26,667 nucleotides of DNA. Origin: an uncultured Lachnospiraceae bacterium. GTDB taxonomy: Bacteria > Bacillota > Clostridia > Lachnospirales > Lachnospiraceae. Location: the NCBI GenBank assembly GCA_910586555.1, contig CAJUJY010000050.1, forward strand, positions 1-26,667. The letters are read 5' to 3'. The notes beneath the pieces were generated by a model. It was not told the DNA's origin and ran no database searches. It worked only from the letters and a program-made list of their open reading frames with translations. Below, piece by piece: positions 1 through 8,344 of this stretch. The stretch's first letter is position 1, and each line of letters opens with the position of its first letter. The translations under genes were made by a program, and so were the position numbers.

Positions 1-843
1 GTATCAAAGGTAGGGTTAGCCAGGTATTCCACACACTCTGTAAAAGTTACCTGGAAAAAGCATAAAAAAGCTAAATTTTACAGGGTATATTACTATAAGG
101 AAAATGGGGATGTACATCTGGCAGGCATTACAAAGGGCACACAGTACATAGTCCGTAAGTTAAAGAACAATACCAGTTATTATTTCTATGTAGTGGCAGG
201 CAAAAAGAAAAAAGTGTCTGGCAGTGACAGCAGTCCTTCAAAGAAAGTACATATAAAAACAAGGACATATGTACATAAGACAATTTTTGCAGGTGATTCC
301 ATCTGCCAGGCAGTAGGTTACGGACAGGCATTTCCACAGATGACTTTTGCAGGGAAAAAGAAAGTAATTGCATACAGAGGGTTAAATACAGTTACTTTCC
401 ATACAAAAAGGATATTTGATGGAAAAACCGGGCTGCAGAAACTGGTTGCAGAAAAGCCATACAGGGCTTATCTGATGCTTGGTATGAATGAAATCCATTA
501 CAGGAAGACAAGTGATATGGTTACAGAATATAAAGGCATAATCCAGGCATTAAAGCAGGGAAGCCCTGGTACAGATATTGTACTGTGTGCAGTATCCCCT
601 GTCACAAGGGGAGAAATGGCAAGGAATCCTGGTTATTCAAGGATACCATCTTTTAATAAGGAGCTGGAGAAGCTGGCAAAAAAAACTGGTACAACATATT
701 TTGATTATACCAGTTTCCTGAAAGATTCCAGCGGGTATCTGAAAGCAGTGTATGCAGAAGGGGACGGGTACCACTGGAAAGCCTCTGCTTATACTGAATT
801 TGGTAAGGTTGTTGACAAGTTTGATAAGTCTTTAGACCAGTAA
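1..843 (+). CDS. FN3-SGNH/GDSL hydrolase-like protein, 5' end outside window
   Basis: The reading frame is open from base 1 without a start, so the N-terminus lies upstream. The first ~80 codons look like a fibronectin type III domain (TWKKHKK, then YYFYVVAGKKKK). An SGNH/GDSL hydrolase domain follows: the nucleophile block is FAGDS with Ser at window codon 100, the block III-like motif is LGMNE near codon 160, and the DxxH block is DGYH at codons 255-258. SGNH proteins of this type remove or transfer acetyl groups on surface polysaccharides. The next gene starts 20 bases downstream, and MBOAT and DHHW genes follow, which fits an O-acylation cassette. The substrate is unknown. The domain call is firm; the role in acetyl transfer is inferred from context. 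Confidence 0.8.
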   Translation, partial: VSKVGLARYSTHSVKVTWKKHKKAKFYRVYYYKENGDVHLAGITKGTQYIVRKLKNNTSYYFYVVAGKKKKVSGSDSSPSKKVHIKTRTYVHKTIFAGDSICQAVGYGQAFPQMTFAGKKKVIAYRGLNTVTFHTKRIFDGKTGLQKLVAEKPYRAYLMLGMNEIHYRKTSDMVTEYKGIIQALKQGSPGTDIVLCAVSPVTRGEMARNPGYSRIPSFNKELEKLAKKTGTTYFDYTSFLKDSSGYLKAVYAEGDGYHWKASAYTEFGKVVDKFDKSLDQ

Positions 844-863
844 GGAAGAGAGGGAATATAAGT

Positions 864-1361
864 ATGAAACAGAATTTAAAAAAAGTTTTTTGTATTATTT
901 TTACAACGGTTCTTCTGGCAGGTATTTTTCTGCAGGCCACAGCAGGAGCAAAAGAAGCAGTAAGCTGCAAATCCTTATGCAGTGCTGCACTGGAAGGTTC
1001 TGGTGCAGCTGGGAACATGGAGTACCAGTCTGGTAATGCCATTGATTTTGGTGCACTTTCTGCTTCTGCAAGGAAAAAGGTTAAAAGCATACAGTACATA
1101 TGTGATTCAAAAGAAGTATACAGCCTTTGTGTCATCCAGGCGAAAAATGCTGCGGGGGCTAAGTCATTACATAAACAGCTTAAGAAATATAAGAAAAATA
1201 ACTGCAGCAGTGCTTATCTTTCGGATTATTCTTCCACGGAGCAGAAAGTATTTAAAAATGCACTTTGTGGAAGGAAAGGCAGGTATGTGTGGTATATTGC
1301 CCTGTCCCACCAGAAGGCAGTGAATACAAAAGGGCAGGATGCAATAAAGAAAAAACTATAG
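864..1361 (+). CDS. Small exported DUF4358-like protein
   Basis: This 165-residue protein begins with a clear signal peptide: basic start MKQNLKK, hydrophobic core to about residue 22, then small residues ATAGA. The mature part is lysine-rich and has the pattern VYSLCVIQAKNAAGAKSL followed by a KQLKKYKKN helix. That pattern resembles DUF4358 proteins, which often sit beside MBOAT/DHHW genes in Lachnospiraceae. The start follows a purine-rich site, GGAAGAGAGGG. It is 20 bases after the SGNH gene and 15 bases before the MBOAT gene, so co-transcription is likely. No catalytic motif is visible. The family assignment comes from recalled pattern similarity and needs a profile search to be certain. 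Confidence 0.6.
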   Translation: MKQNLKKVFCIIFTTVLLAGIFLQATAGAKEAVSCKSLCSAALEGSGAAGNMEYQSGNAIDFGALSASARKKVKSIQYICDSKEVYSLCVIQAKNAAGAKSLHKQLKKYKKNNCSSAYLSDYSSTEQKVFKNALCGRKGRYVWYIALSHQKAVNTKGQDAIKKKL

Positions 1362-1376
1362 GGGAGTTTATGTTTT

Positions 1377-2792
1377 ATGGTTTTCAGCAGTTTACTGTTT
1401 CTGTTCCGGTTTCTTCCTGCTGTGCTGGCCGCTTATTACATTTTGCCTGAAAAGTGCCGTAACCTGGTGCTGTTTATAAGCAGCCTTGTATTTTATGCAT
1501 GGGGTGAACCTGTCTATGTTGTGCTGGTACTTTTTTCTACAGTGACAGATTACCTTGCAGGGATGGCAGTATCATACTACAAAGGAAAAGGAATGCAAAA
1601 AATGGCCTTTGGTGCAGTGCTTTGTTCGGCAGTAACCAACCTTTCACTTCTTGGATTTTTTAAGTATGCCAGTTTCTTTGCAGGAAACATAAACAGGCTG
1701 GCAGGAACGGATATCCCTCTGGTAAATGTTGCCCTTCCCATCGGGATTTCCTTTTATACTTTCCAGACTATGTCCTACACAATAGATGTATACAGGAATG
1801 ATGCAGAGGTGCAGAAAGACTTTATTGCATTTGGTGCATATGTGGCACTGTTCCCACAGCTTGTAGCAGGGCCAATCGTGCAGTATAAAACAGTAGCAGG
1901 CCAGTTAAAAGGCCGCAGGGAAAGTGTGGATTTGTTCTGCAAAGGTATATTCCGTTTTGTGGCAGGGCTTGGCAAAAAAGTTTTAATTGCTAACCAGATG
2001 GGAATGCTCTGGGAGGAAATTGCAGCAATGGATGCCGGGAGGCTTGCAACAGCAACAGCATGGCTTGGTGTCCTGGTATTTACATTTGAGATTTATTTTG
2101 ATTTTTCAGGGTATTCTGATATGGCTGTTGGCTTAGGTGCTATGTTTGGGTTCACATTTCCAGAAAATTTCGATTACCCATATGAATCAAAAAGTATTAC
2201 AGAATTTTGGCGGAGATGGCATATTTCATTGGGCACATGGTTCAGGGAATATGTATATATCCCCCTTGGGGGCAACCGGAAAGGGACAGGAAGGCAGTTT
2301 ATCAATATTGCCATTGTGTGGCTTCTTACAGGGCTGTGGCATGGGGCATACTGGAACTTTGTCCTCTGGGGTGTGTACTATGGCATTTTACTGGTACTGG
2401 AAAAACTGCTATGGAAGCGGCTGTTTGCAAAACTGCCATCCATTATCAGGCATATTTATACAATGGCTGCAGTAATCTTCGGATGGGCTCTTTTTGCATG
2501 GCAGGATATGGCAGATGCCACTGTATTTATGAGAACAATGTTTTTGCAGGAAGGGGCAGGTTTTGTCAATGTACATACAATGTATCTTGTGTATTCTTAT
2601 TTTGTCCTGCTTATTATTGCTGCTGTTTTTTCTTCATCAATGCCAAAGAGGGTTGTAACAGGCAGGCTGTTTCCAGAGGGGACAGCAAGAAGGGGGTATG
2701 CAGGCATGGTGTTTGTAGCTGCAGTATTTGCTGCCTGTATTGCAATGCTTGTAAATTCATCATATAACCCGTTTTTATATTTTCGTTTTTAA
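1377..2792 (+). CDS. MBOAT family O-acyltransferase (AlgI/DltB-like)
   Basis: This polytopic membrane protein of 471 residues has the family's usual length. The opening MVFSSLLFLFRFLP is characteristic of the AlgI-like branch. The signature block EFWRRWHISLGTWFREYVYI (His at ~282), followed by a PLGGNRKG loop, and the active-site-type motif TGLWHGAYWNF (His at ~322) are both intact. Such proteins move acyl groups, usually acetyl, across the membrane to exported acceptor proteins that O-acylate cell-surface polymers. The ATG at 1377 is chosen because GGGGAG lies 10 bases upstream and because the resulting N-terminus matches the family. A nearer ATG at 1370 is in another frame. The DHHW gene downstream and SGNH gene upstream are plausible partners. 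The polymer modified cannot be read from the sequence. Confidence 0.92.
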   Translation: MVFSSLLFLFRFLPAVLAAYYILPEKCRNLVLFISSLVFYAWGEPVYVVLVLFSTVTDYLAGMAVSYYKGKGMQKMAFGAVLCSAVTNLSLLGFFKYASFFAGNINRLAGTDIPLVNVALPIGISFYTFQTMSYTIDVYRNDAEVQKDFIAFGAYVALFPQLVAGPIVQYKTVAGQLKGRRESVDLFCKGIFRFVAGLGKKVLIANQMGMLWEEIAAMDAGRLATATAWLGVLVFTFEIYFDFSGYSDMAVGLGAMFGFTFPENFDYPYESKSITEFWRRWHISLGTWFREYVYIPLGGNRKGTGRQFINIAIVWLLTGLWHGAYWNFVLWGVYYGILLVLEKLLWKRLFAKLPSIIRHIYTMAAVIFGWALFAWQDMADATVFMRTMFLQEGAGFVNVHTMYLVYSYFVLLIIAAVFSSSMPKRVVTGRLFPEGTARRGYAGMVFVAAVFAACIAMLVNSSYNPFLYFRF

Positions 2793-2846
2793 AATTTTTT
2801 TATGTTATATGGGATTTGCTGGTGTTTGATGCCCTTTCCTGCCTGA

Positions 2847-2871
2847 AGGCTGGTGTAGTGTTTGCCAGCCT
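2847..2871 (+). other. Intercistronic hairpin between MBOAT and DHHW genes
   Basis: AGGCTGG and CCAGCCT form a 7-bp stem with an 11-base loop in the 178-base gap. A T-rich stretch begins only about 10 bases later, so it is a poor Rho-independent terminator. It could attenuate or protect the transcript between the two cassette genes. Confidence 0.3.
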
Positions 2872-2970
2872 CTGTATAGGTTTTTATTATGGTGTGCCTG
2901 CAGGGATGGAGGCAGCAGGGTGGAAAATACAACTTAATTATTACAGATGGTAAATGGTAGGGAAAATTTT

Positions 2971-4173
2971 ATGAAGAAGTTAAAAATATTTATCATAATT
3001 GAATTTTGTTTTATCCTGTTTTCCAGTCCAGTAGCAGCATTGTTATTTCCTGATAAAGAATTTTCAGATATGGAGAACAGGGGACTGGCACAGAAACCCA
3101 TATTTTCAGGAAAATCATTTTTAGATGGCAGATACCAGGACAGTTATGAAGAATGGTTAAATGACCAGTTTTTCTGGAGGGATGGATGGTCCTTTGCCGC
3201 TGCAAATTTGCAGGCAGCATTTGGTAAAAAAGACATTAATGGTGTTTACCTTGGTAAAAATGGCTGTCTTTTAGAAAAATACCAGGAAACAGATTTTGAG
3301 CAGGAACAGGTAAATGAAAATACAGGGTATTTATCAAAATTTTTAAATTATGCTGTAAAACATTATGGCAAAGACCATGTGTACTGCATGATGCTTCCGT
3401 CAAAGGCAGGGGCATTGCCAGACAGCCTTCCGGTGTTTGCAGGACCATTTGATACTGGGAAAGTACTTAAAGGATTAAAGGACAGTCTGGACGAACCAGA
3501 TGTTTTACTTGATGCAGGGGAAATATTAAAGAAACATCAAAAGGAATATATTTATTACCGTACTGACCACCACTGGACTACACTTGGGGCATATTATGCA
3601 TGGACCCAGTTTGCAGAAGCTGCAGGATTGCCTGTGAAGGGGCTGGGATATTACCAGAGGGAAACAGTATTTACCAGATTTTATGGCACTACATATAATA
3701 AAGCACATATAGGAGTAAAACCAGACAGTGTAGAGCTTTTCCATAACCCAGGTGAAAAAGGGATAAATGTGGATATGGATGACGGGAAGCTTGTGGCAGG
3801 TTCTGTATATTTTCCAGAAGAAGCAGAAAAGGGATTTAATAAGTATAATATATTTTTCTCTAAAAATACATTTAAGATTGTAGTCACAACAAAGGCTGGT
3901 ACTGGGAAAAGCCTTCTGCTGGTTAAAGATTCATTTGCAAACTGTTTTGTACCATTTTTAACTGAGTATTATGACCAGATTATAATGGTTGACTACCGTT
4001 ATGGAAAAGTCCCTGTGAAGGATATCATGGAGCAGTATAAAGATATTACTGATGTACTGGTGATGTTTAACACAGAAAAATTTATGCAGAATACAAAATT
4101 AAACAGGCTGGCAGACACGGGAAAGGGGGAAACAGGGATGAGAAAGTTTAATTTGGAAGATTTTTTGGAATAG
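2971..4173 (+). CDS. DHHW family exported protein
   Basis: The protein has 400 residues from the ATG at 2971, which has AGGGA seven bases upstream. An in-frame ATG at 2947 has no ribosome site. The N-terminus carries a signal/anchor segment (KKLKIFIIIEFCFILFSSPV). The name-giving motif is complete: YYRTDHHWTTLGAYYAW, near residue 200. A C-terminal block, LLLVKDSFANCFVPF, corresponds to the SGNH-like nucleophile region (KDS) of AlgJ/AlgX-type acetyltransferases. DHHW proteins are commonly found next to MBOAT proteins. By analogy with AlgJ/AlgX, it probably accepts or transfers the acyl group outside the membrane. It is the last gene of the cassette before a 321-base gap. The domain call is firm; the reaction is inferred from family and context. 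Confidence 0.88.
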   Translation: MKKLKIFIIIEFCFILFSSPVAALLFPDKEFSDMENRGLAQKPIFSGKSFLDGRYQDSYEEWLNDQFFWRDGWSFAAANLQAAFGKKDINGVYLGKNGCLLEKYQETDFEQEQVNENTGYLSKFLNYAVKHYGKDHVYCMMLPSKAGALPDSLPVFAGPFDTGKVLKGLKDSLDEPDVLLDAGEILKKHQKEYIYYRTDHHWTTLGAYYAWTQFAEAAGLPVKGLGYYQRETVFTRFYGTTYNKAHIGVKPDSVELFHNPGEKGINVDMDDGKLVAGSVYFPEEAEKGFNKYNIFFSKNTFKIVVTTKAGTGKSLLLVKDSFANCFVPFLTEYYDQIIMVDYRYGKVPVKDIMEQYKDITDVLVMFNTEKFMQNTKLNRLADTGKGETGMRKFNLEDFLE

Positions 4174-4494
4174 TGAGAAGATTAAAAAAACTTTACCTGT
4201 CATAAAACTTTTTATAAATCTGTTACGTTGTATAGGTGAAAGGGGGATGGTAACAAACAATAATATCCGGACATATGTATTGCTTCAGGTGTTAAATTTT
4301 GTAGTTTTTGCCTGTCTGGATTATCAAGTATATTCTGCCATAAGCTTTGGCGTAGCACCACTGCCTGTACATTTTTAGCAGATGTCATTAACAATTTATT
4401 ATGCACAAAGTACTGTGGTATTTAACTTCTGAAGTAATAACTTGTAAATCAAATAATTTTTTTAGACACATCTTAGAAAAAAGGAGGAAGAGTT
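4174..4494. other. Intergenic gap without recognisable gene
   Basis: These 321 AT-rich bases separate the O-acylation cassette from the next rightward genes. I see no strong terminator and no open frame with a ribosome site. Only short imperfect palindromes occur, such as ACTTC-T-GAAGT near 4428. The promoter for the 4495 gene presumably lies in the last ~80 bases, but I cannot place a convincing -35/-10 pair. Confidence 0.5.
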
Positions 4495-4848
4495 ATGGAT
4501 TTTGATTACATGGAAGAGAAGGCAAAGTTAAAGAAGAAAATTATTATATTTTTGGTAACAGCAGTTGGTTTTTCAGTTCTTTTTAAAATTGGAATGAGTA
4601 ATACAGGGAGTTTAAGCTGCATTTTCATGGGTGTGGTGATGGGGCTTTTTTTCTATATTCCTGGCAGGATAAGGGAGTATTTTAAAATGGGCTGGTTTAT
4701 GACAGTTGTAATTTCTGTTATTTTTATATTGGCAATTATATGGTTAAGTGACATTATAGGTGACATAGCATATCTTATAATTTTGCTTCCTTTTGCTGAC
4801 ATGGGATACAGTATTTATAAACTGGTTAAGACAAGAAAGGACATGTAG
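4495..4848 (+). CDS. Small four-helix membrane protein of unknown function
   Basis: This 117-residue protein follows a strong ribosome site (AGGAGG, 7 bases before ATG). A short charged N-terminus (MDFDYMEEKAKLKKK) is followed by about four hydrophobic stretches near residues 15-33, 40-57, 66-84 and 88-106, with a basic end (KLVKTRKDM). There is no motif I recognise. It ends 44 bases before the fused sigma factor and is probably transcribed with it. A regulatory partnership with the membrane-tethered sigma factor is possible but rests only on adjacency. Confidence 0.7.
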   Translation: MDFDYMEEKAKLKKKIIIFLVTAVGFSVLFKIGMSNTGSLSCIFMGVVMGLFFYIPGRIREYFKMGWFMTVVISVIFILAIIWLSDIIGDIAYLIILLPFADMGYSIYKLVKTRKDM

Positions 4849-4892
4849 GGATATATATAAGGGATAATTGTTTTATCTGTTTTGGAGGGAAA

Positions 4893-6764
4893 ATGGAAAA
4901 GATACAGGAAATGGTTCTTGCTGCAAAAAAAGGTGACATGGATGCATTTAGCTGGCTGTATAAAGAAACCTATGAAAGAAATTATTATATTGTAATCAAA
5001 ATGGTAAGGCATGAACAGGATGCAATGGATATATTGCAGGATACATATGTGAAAGTATTCCAGAAGCTGTCTTCATTTAATTATAGTGGCAGCCAGAGTT
5101 TTGCTTCATGGACAAGTAAAATTGCATCTAATACTGCACTGGATTTCCTGCGTAAGAAAAAAATTGTCTTATTTTCAGAACTTAGTACAGAAGAAGACAT
5201 CCAAGAGCTGGAATTTGAGGATGAAACGGCCAGAAACCAGCCAGAGCTTGCACTTGACCAGAAAGAAACTGCAAGGATTGTACATGAACTTATGGATTGT
5301 CTGTCTGAAGAACAGAGGGTTTGTGTTATCCTGCGCTATATAAGACAGATGAAGATTTCGGAAATTGCTATTGAATGTAACTGTTCTGAAAATACTATTA
5401 AAAGCCGGCTAAATTATGCAAGGAAACATCTGCTTAGTGAGAAGGAAAGCCTTGAGAAAAAAGGAATTAACCTTTATGGTATTGCACCATTTGCATTACT
5501 GGATTTGTTGCTGGAAAAAGATGCACAGGCATTTCATGCACCACAAGCAGTAGCAGAGTTGCCAGATGGTATATTAGAAAAAGCATTTGGAGGACTGGAT
5601 GCCATGTCTTATCATGCAAACGATGCCAAAAAAGTGGCTGTAAAAGAAATGAAATCTGCAATAGGAAAGTGGAGTGTAGGAAAAATTGCTGCAGTTATAA
5701 TGGTAACAATGGCATTGCTTGGGGCAGGTATTTATTTTCTACAAAAGGAAACGCCAGAAAGCAGAGGAGTAACTACAGATGTAACAGCAAGCCCGGATAG
5801 CAGGTCAGAGCTGGATTCTGTGCAAACTGTAGAACCAGTGCCATCGGCAGGTAAAGCTTCAAGACCAGAAGAGGATATTTATTATGAATACATAAATGAA
5901 AAACTGATTCCTGAATATGGGCTGGCAAAGTTAAACCAGGAAGGGGAACTAACATATTACCAAGGGATGGACTCACCAGCATTAGATAAGAGAAACCACT
6001 GGCTGAAGCCGTCAGGCATCCTGTCTGCTTATATAGAAGATTTAGACAAAGATGGACAGAAAGAGTTATTTGTCCTTTATTGGAAGAAAAAGAAAGATAA
6101 ATATTTTGCCCATAAACTGATAGGAGAAGTTTATGGACTGGATGAAGAAAATGTTATCTGTATGGACAGTGTGGTTATTTCAGGGCTGGGTTATGACTGG
6201 AATGAGTTCTATGATATTGTGGGAAATTTCATTGTGGCAGATATGGCTGGAGGAAAAAAGAAATATCTTCTATTTGCGCAATATGATAATAAATCCTTTT
6301 TTGCAGATGGGCATATCCGAGGTATGTGTTCCATGGAATATAAGGATGGCAGGCTGAAAAAAGTACAGGAAGTACTCCAGACATCAGGGGGAAGTGATGC
6401 TTTCGTTTACACAGGATATAGTTATAAGGAAGGGAAATGTGAAGAGGAACTGCTATATGATATGTATGGAGATACAGGGGCAGTTGCTGCTTATGATACA
6501 GTAGAGGAAGCATTTACAAAATATTTTAAAAGAGAAAAGCTGGACGTCACTGAAATTGTTAAATGCCATGAATCCTATATTAATGAAATTGGCTGTGAAG
6601 CAGGATTTCTGGATAGCTTTAAAAATACAAAAGATGCAACATTAATTTGTACATTGAATGGATGGATGCGGCACATCAGTGGAGATGAACCAGAAAGTAA
6701 AGCGAGGTATTATTTAACAGGGAAAGATAAAACAAAGCTTAGGAAGCATATCATAAAAAAATAG
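4893..6764 (+). CDS. ECF-type sigma factor fused to a transmembrane segment and extracytoplasmic domain
   Basis: This 623-residue protein starts at an ATG with GGAGG four bases upstream. Residues ~8-90 match sigma-70 region 2 (DAMDILQDTYVKVFQKLSSF, then FASWTSKIASNTALDFLRKK). Residues ~130-183 match region 4, with a helix-turn-helix (ISEIAIECNCSENTIKSRLN). After a linker there is one transmembrane helix at ~263-285 (VGKIAAVIMVTMALLGAGIY), then a ~330-residue outer domain with a calcium-loop-like DLDKDGQKELFVL. An ordinary ECF sigma factor is ~170-200 residues and is held by a separate anti-sigma protein; here a membrane anchor and sensor-like domain are in the same chain. The outer domain's ligand is unknown. 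The two surface-protein genes just downstream are plausible targets but this is inference. Confidence 0.85.
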   Translation: MEKIQEMVLAAKKGDMDAFSWLYKETYERNYYIVIKMVRHEQDAMDILQDTYVKVFQKLSSFNYSGSQSFASWTSKIASNTALDFLRKKKIVLFSELSTEEDIQELEFEDETARNQPELALDQKETARIVHELMDCLSEEQRVCVILRYIRQMKISEIAIECNCSENTIKSRLNYARKHLLSEKESLEKKGINLYGIAPFALLDLLLEKDAQAFHAPQAVAELPDGILEKAFGGLDAMSYHANDAKKVAVKEMKSAIGKWSVGKIAAVIMVTMALLGAGIYFLQKETPESRGVTTDVTASPDSRSELDSVQTVEPVPSAGKASRPEEDIYYEYINEKLIPEYGLAKLNQEGELTYYQGMDSPALDKRNHWLKPSGILSAYIEDLDKDGQKELFVLYWKKKKDKYFAHKLIGEVYGLDEENVICMDSVVISGLGYDWNEFYDIVGNFIVADMAGGKKKYLLFAQYDNKSFFADGHIRGMCSMEYKDGRLKKVQEVLQTSGGSDAFVYTGYSYKEGKCEEELLYDMYGDTGAVAAYDTVEEAFTKYFKREKLDVTEIVKCHESYINEIGCEAGFLDSFKNTKDATLICTLNGWMRHISGDEPESKARYYLTGKDKTKLRKHIIKK

Positions 6765-6843
6765 CATGTAAAGAGTTGTAAGTAATCCGCTGGGTAGTTT
6801 ATGGATTAAAATGATAAAATTATTTTGACAGGAGGAAGGGTTT

Positions 6844-8328
6844 ATGAAGATAAGAAAATTATTACAAATGTTGATGCTGGCAGTATGCATGCAGGTGATA
6901 TTTTTGCTTCCGCAGAAAGCATATGCATCTGAAATGGTACCAGTGACACCAAATGAAACTTTTTATGGGACATTGGAAACTGCTGACACAGCGCATTATT
7001 ATTCATTTACTGTTGATAAGCAGGGGTATTTTAATATTGATTTTTCAGTTGAAGATATCACAGCAGATACAAAAGACGGCTGGAAAGTGGAATTATACAA
7101 TGAGGGTACAGGACAGTGTATTTATTCAGAGGTTCTCACTTCCAATACAGTATTGCCAACATACAATTTTAAGAAAGGGACAAAATTTTATCTTTCAGTG
7201 TCAGGGGAATATTTTATTTATGCTTCGGATGTGCCAGTTGGACAGCGGTATTCAGTTAATATAAAGACTGTTGAAGATAAAAGCTGGGAACAGGAAGGCA
7301 ATGATACTGCAGATACCTCCACATCGGTTGTTGCTGGCAAAACTTACAATGGAAACCTGTACTGGTATAATGATGTGGATTATTACAAATACAAGGTTGA
7401 CCATTTTGGCTATTTTAATATAGACTTTTCTGTTGCAGATGTTACAGTAGACGCAATGGATGGCTGGAAAGTTGAATTATATAATGCAGCTACAGGAAAG
7501 TGCATTTATTCAAGCATGCTGACAACAAATACAATCCTGCCGTCATTCAATTTTAAGAAAGGAACAGAACTGTATATTGCCATATCAGAGGACTATTTTA
7601 TCTATACTAACGAAGTACCAGTCTGGCAGCAATATTCAATTAATATAAAAACTGTGGAGGATAAGAGCTGGGAACAGGAAAGCCTTATAAGCAGTGATGA
7701 ATCATGGAGCAACAGAAGCAAAAGCGCCACTTCTATCTCTTTAGGAAAAAAATATAATGGGAATATGTGTGTGGCTGATGATAACGACCTTTATAAATTC
7801 AGTATAGATAAAAATGGATATGTAACAGTAAAGTTCGACCCAGATGATGTGGAATCTAACACTGGTGAAGGTTATGTTGTTAATATACTTACCAAAACAG
7901 GGACAAAAGTATCAGAAAATGTTGTAAAATCTGTTGCAAACATAAAAATATATTTGAAAAAAGGCACATATTATATTGAAATATCAAGAAGAAGCAGTTA
8001 TTCCCCATTGTTAAAAAGGTATATTGTATCTGCAACCCATAAAGCAAAGATGCCTGCAAAAGTTTCTTCAATTAAGAAGAAGGGTACGATAGTGTCTTGG
8101 AAAAAGATATCAGATGCAGATGGATATGAAATATGTTATGCAACAAACAAAAATTTCAAAAAAGCGACAAAAATTTCATTGGAAAAAGCAGATACAAATT
8201 CCTATGAAATATATGGATTACAGGAGGGGAAGACATATTATGTGAGGGTGCGTGCGTATAAAAATGCAGGTGCTGGCACAAAGGTATATGGTGGATGGAG
8301 CAGTACAGTTAAGGTGAGGAAAAGTTAG
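6844..8328 (+). CDS. Exported protein with three PPC-like beta-domains and a C-terminal FN3 domain
   Basis: The 494-residue protein has a signal peptide ending near AYA-S (residues 27-29) and follows GGAGGAAGGG. Three bacterial pre-peptidase C-terminal (PPC)-like domains follow. The first two (about residues 50-151 and 179-279) are close copies sharing DGWKVELYN, NFKKGT and NIKTVEDKSWEQE. The third (about 300-400) is diverged. Residues ~405-494 form a fibronectin type III domain (SWKKISDADGYEICYATN and YYVRVRAYKNAG). No enzyme motif or sortase signal is seen. It is probably a secreted adhesin or carbohydrate-binding scaffold. The following surface gene starts 16 bases downstream, so the two are likely one operon. 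Confidence 0.8.
   Translation: MKIRKLLQMLMLAVCMQVIFLLPQKAYASEMVPVTPNETFYGTLETADTAHYYSFTVDKQGYFNIDFSVEDITADTKDGWKVELYNEGTGQCIYSEVLTSNTVLPTYNFKKGTKFYLSVSGEYFIYASDVPVGQRYSVNIKTVEDKSWEQEGNDTADTSTSVVAGKTYNGNLYWYNDVDYYKYKVDHFGYFNIDFSVADVTVDAMDGWKVELYNAATGKCIYSSMLTTNTILPSFNFKKGTELYIAISEDYFIYTNEVPVWQQYSINIKTVEDKSWEQESLISSDESWSNRSKSATSISLGKKYNGNMCVADDNDLYKFSIDKNGYVTVKFDPDDVESNTGEGYVVNILTKTGTKVSENVVKSVANIKIYLKKGTYYIEISRRSSYSPLLKRYIVSATHKAKMPAKVSSIKKKGTIVSWKKISDADGYEICYATNKNFKKATKISLEKADTNSYEIYGLQEGKTYYVRVRAYKNAGAGTKVYGGWSSTVKVRKS
6994..7680 (+). repeat. In-frame tandem duplication of a 101-codon PPC-like unit
   Basis: Two units of exactly 303 bases (6994-7296 and 7378-7680) encode aligned segments of equal length. 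The most conserved stretches are DGWKVELYN, NFKKGT and NIKTVEDKSWEQE. Nucleotide sequence has diverged mostly at third positions, so the duplication is old but kept under protein-level constraint. Confidence 0.8.
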
Positions 8329-8344
8329 AAAAGGGGGCAATAAT

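Noticed and set aside
653..1135. 160-codon leftward frame over the SGNH/DUF4358 junction
   Set aside because: It spans two well-supported rightward genes and has no ribosome site or domain pattern.
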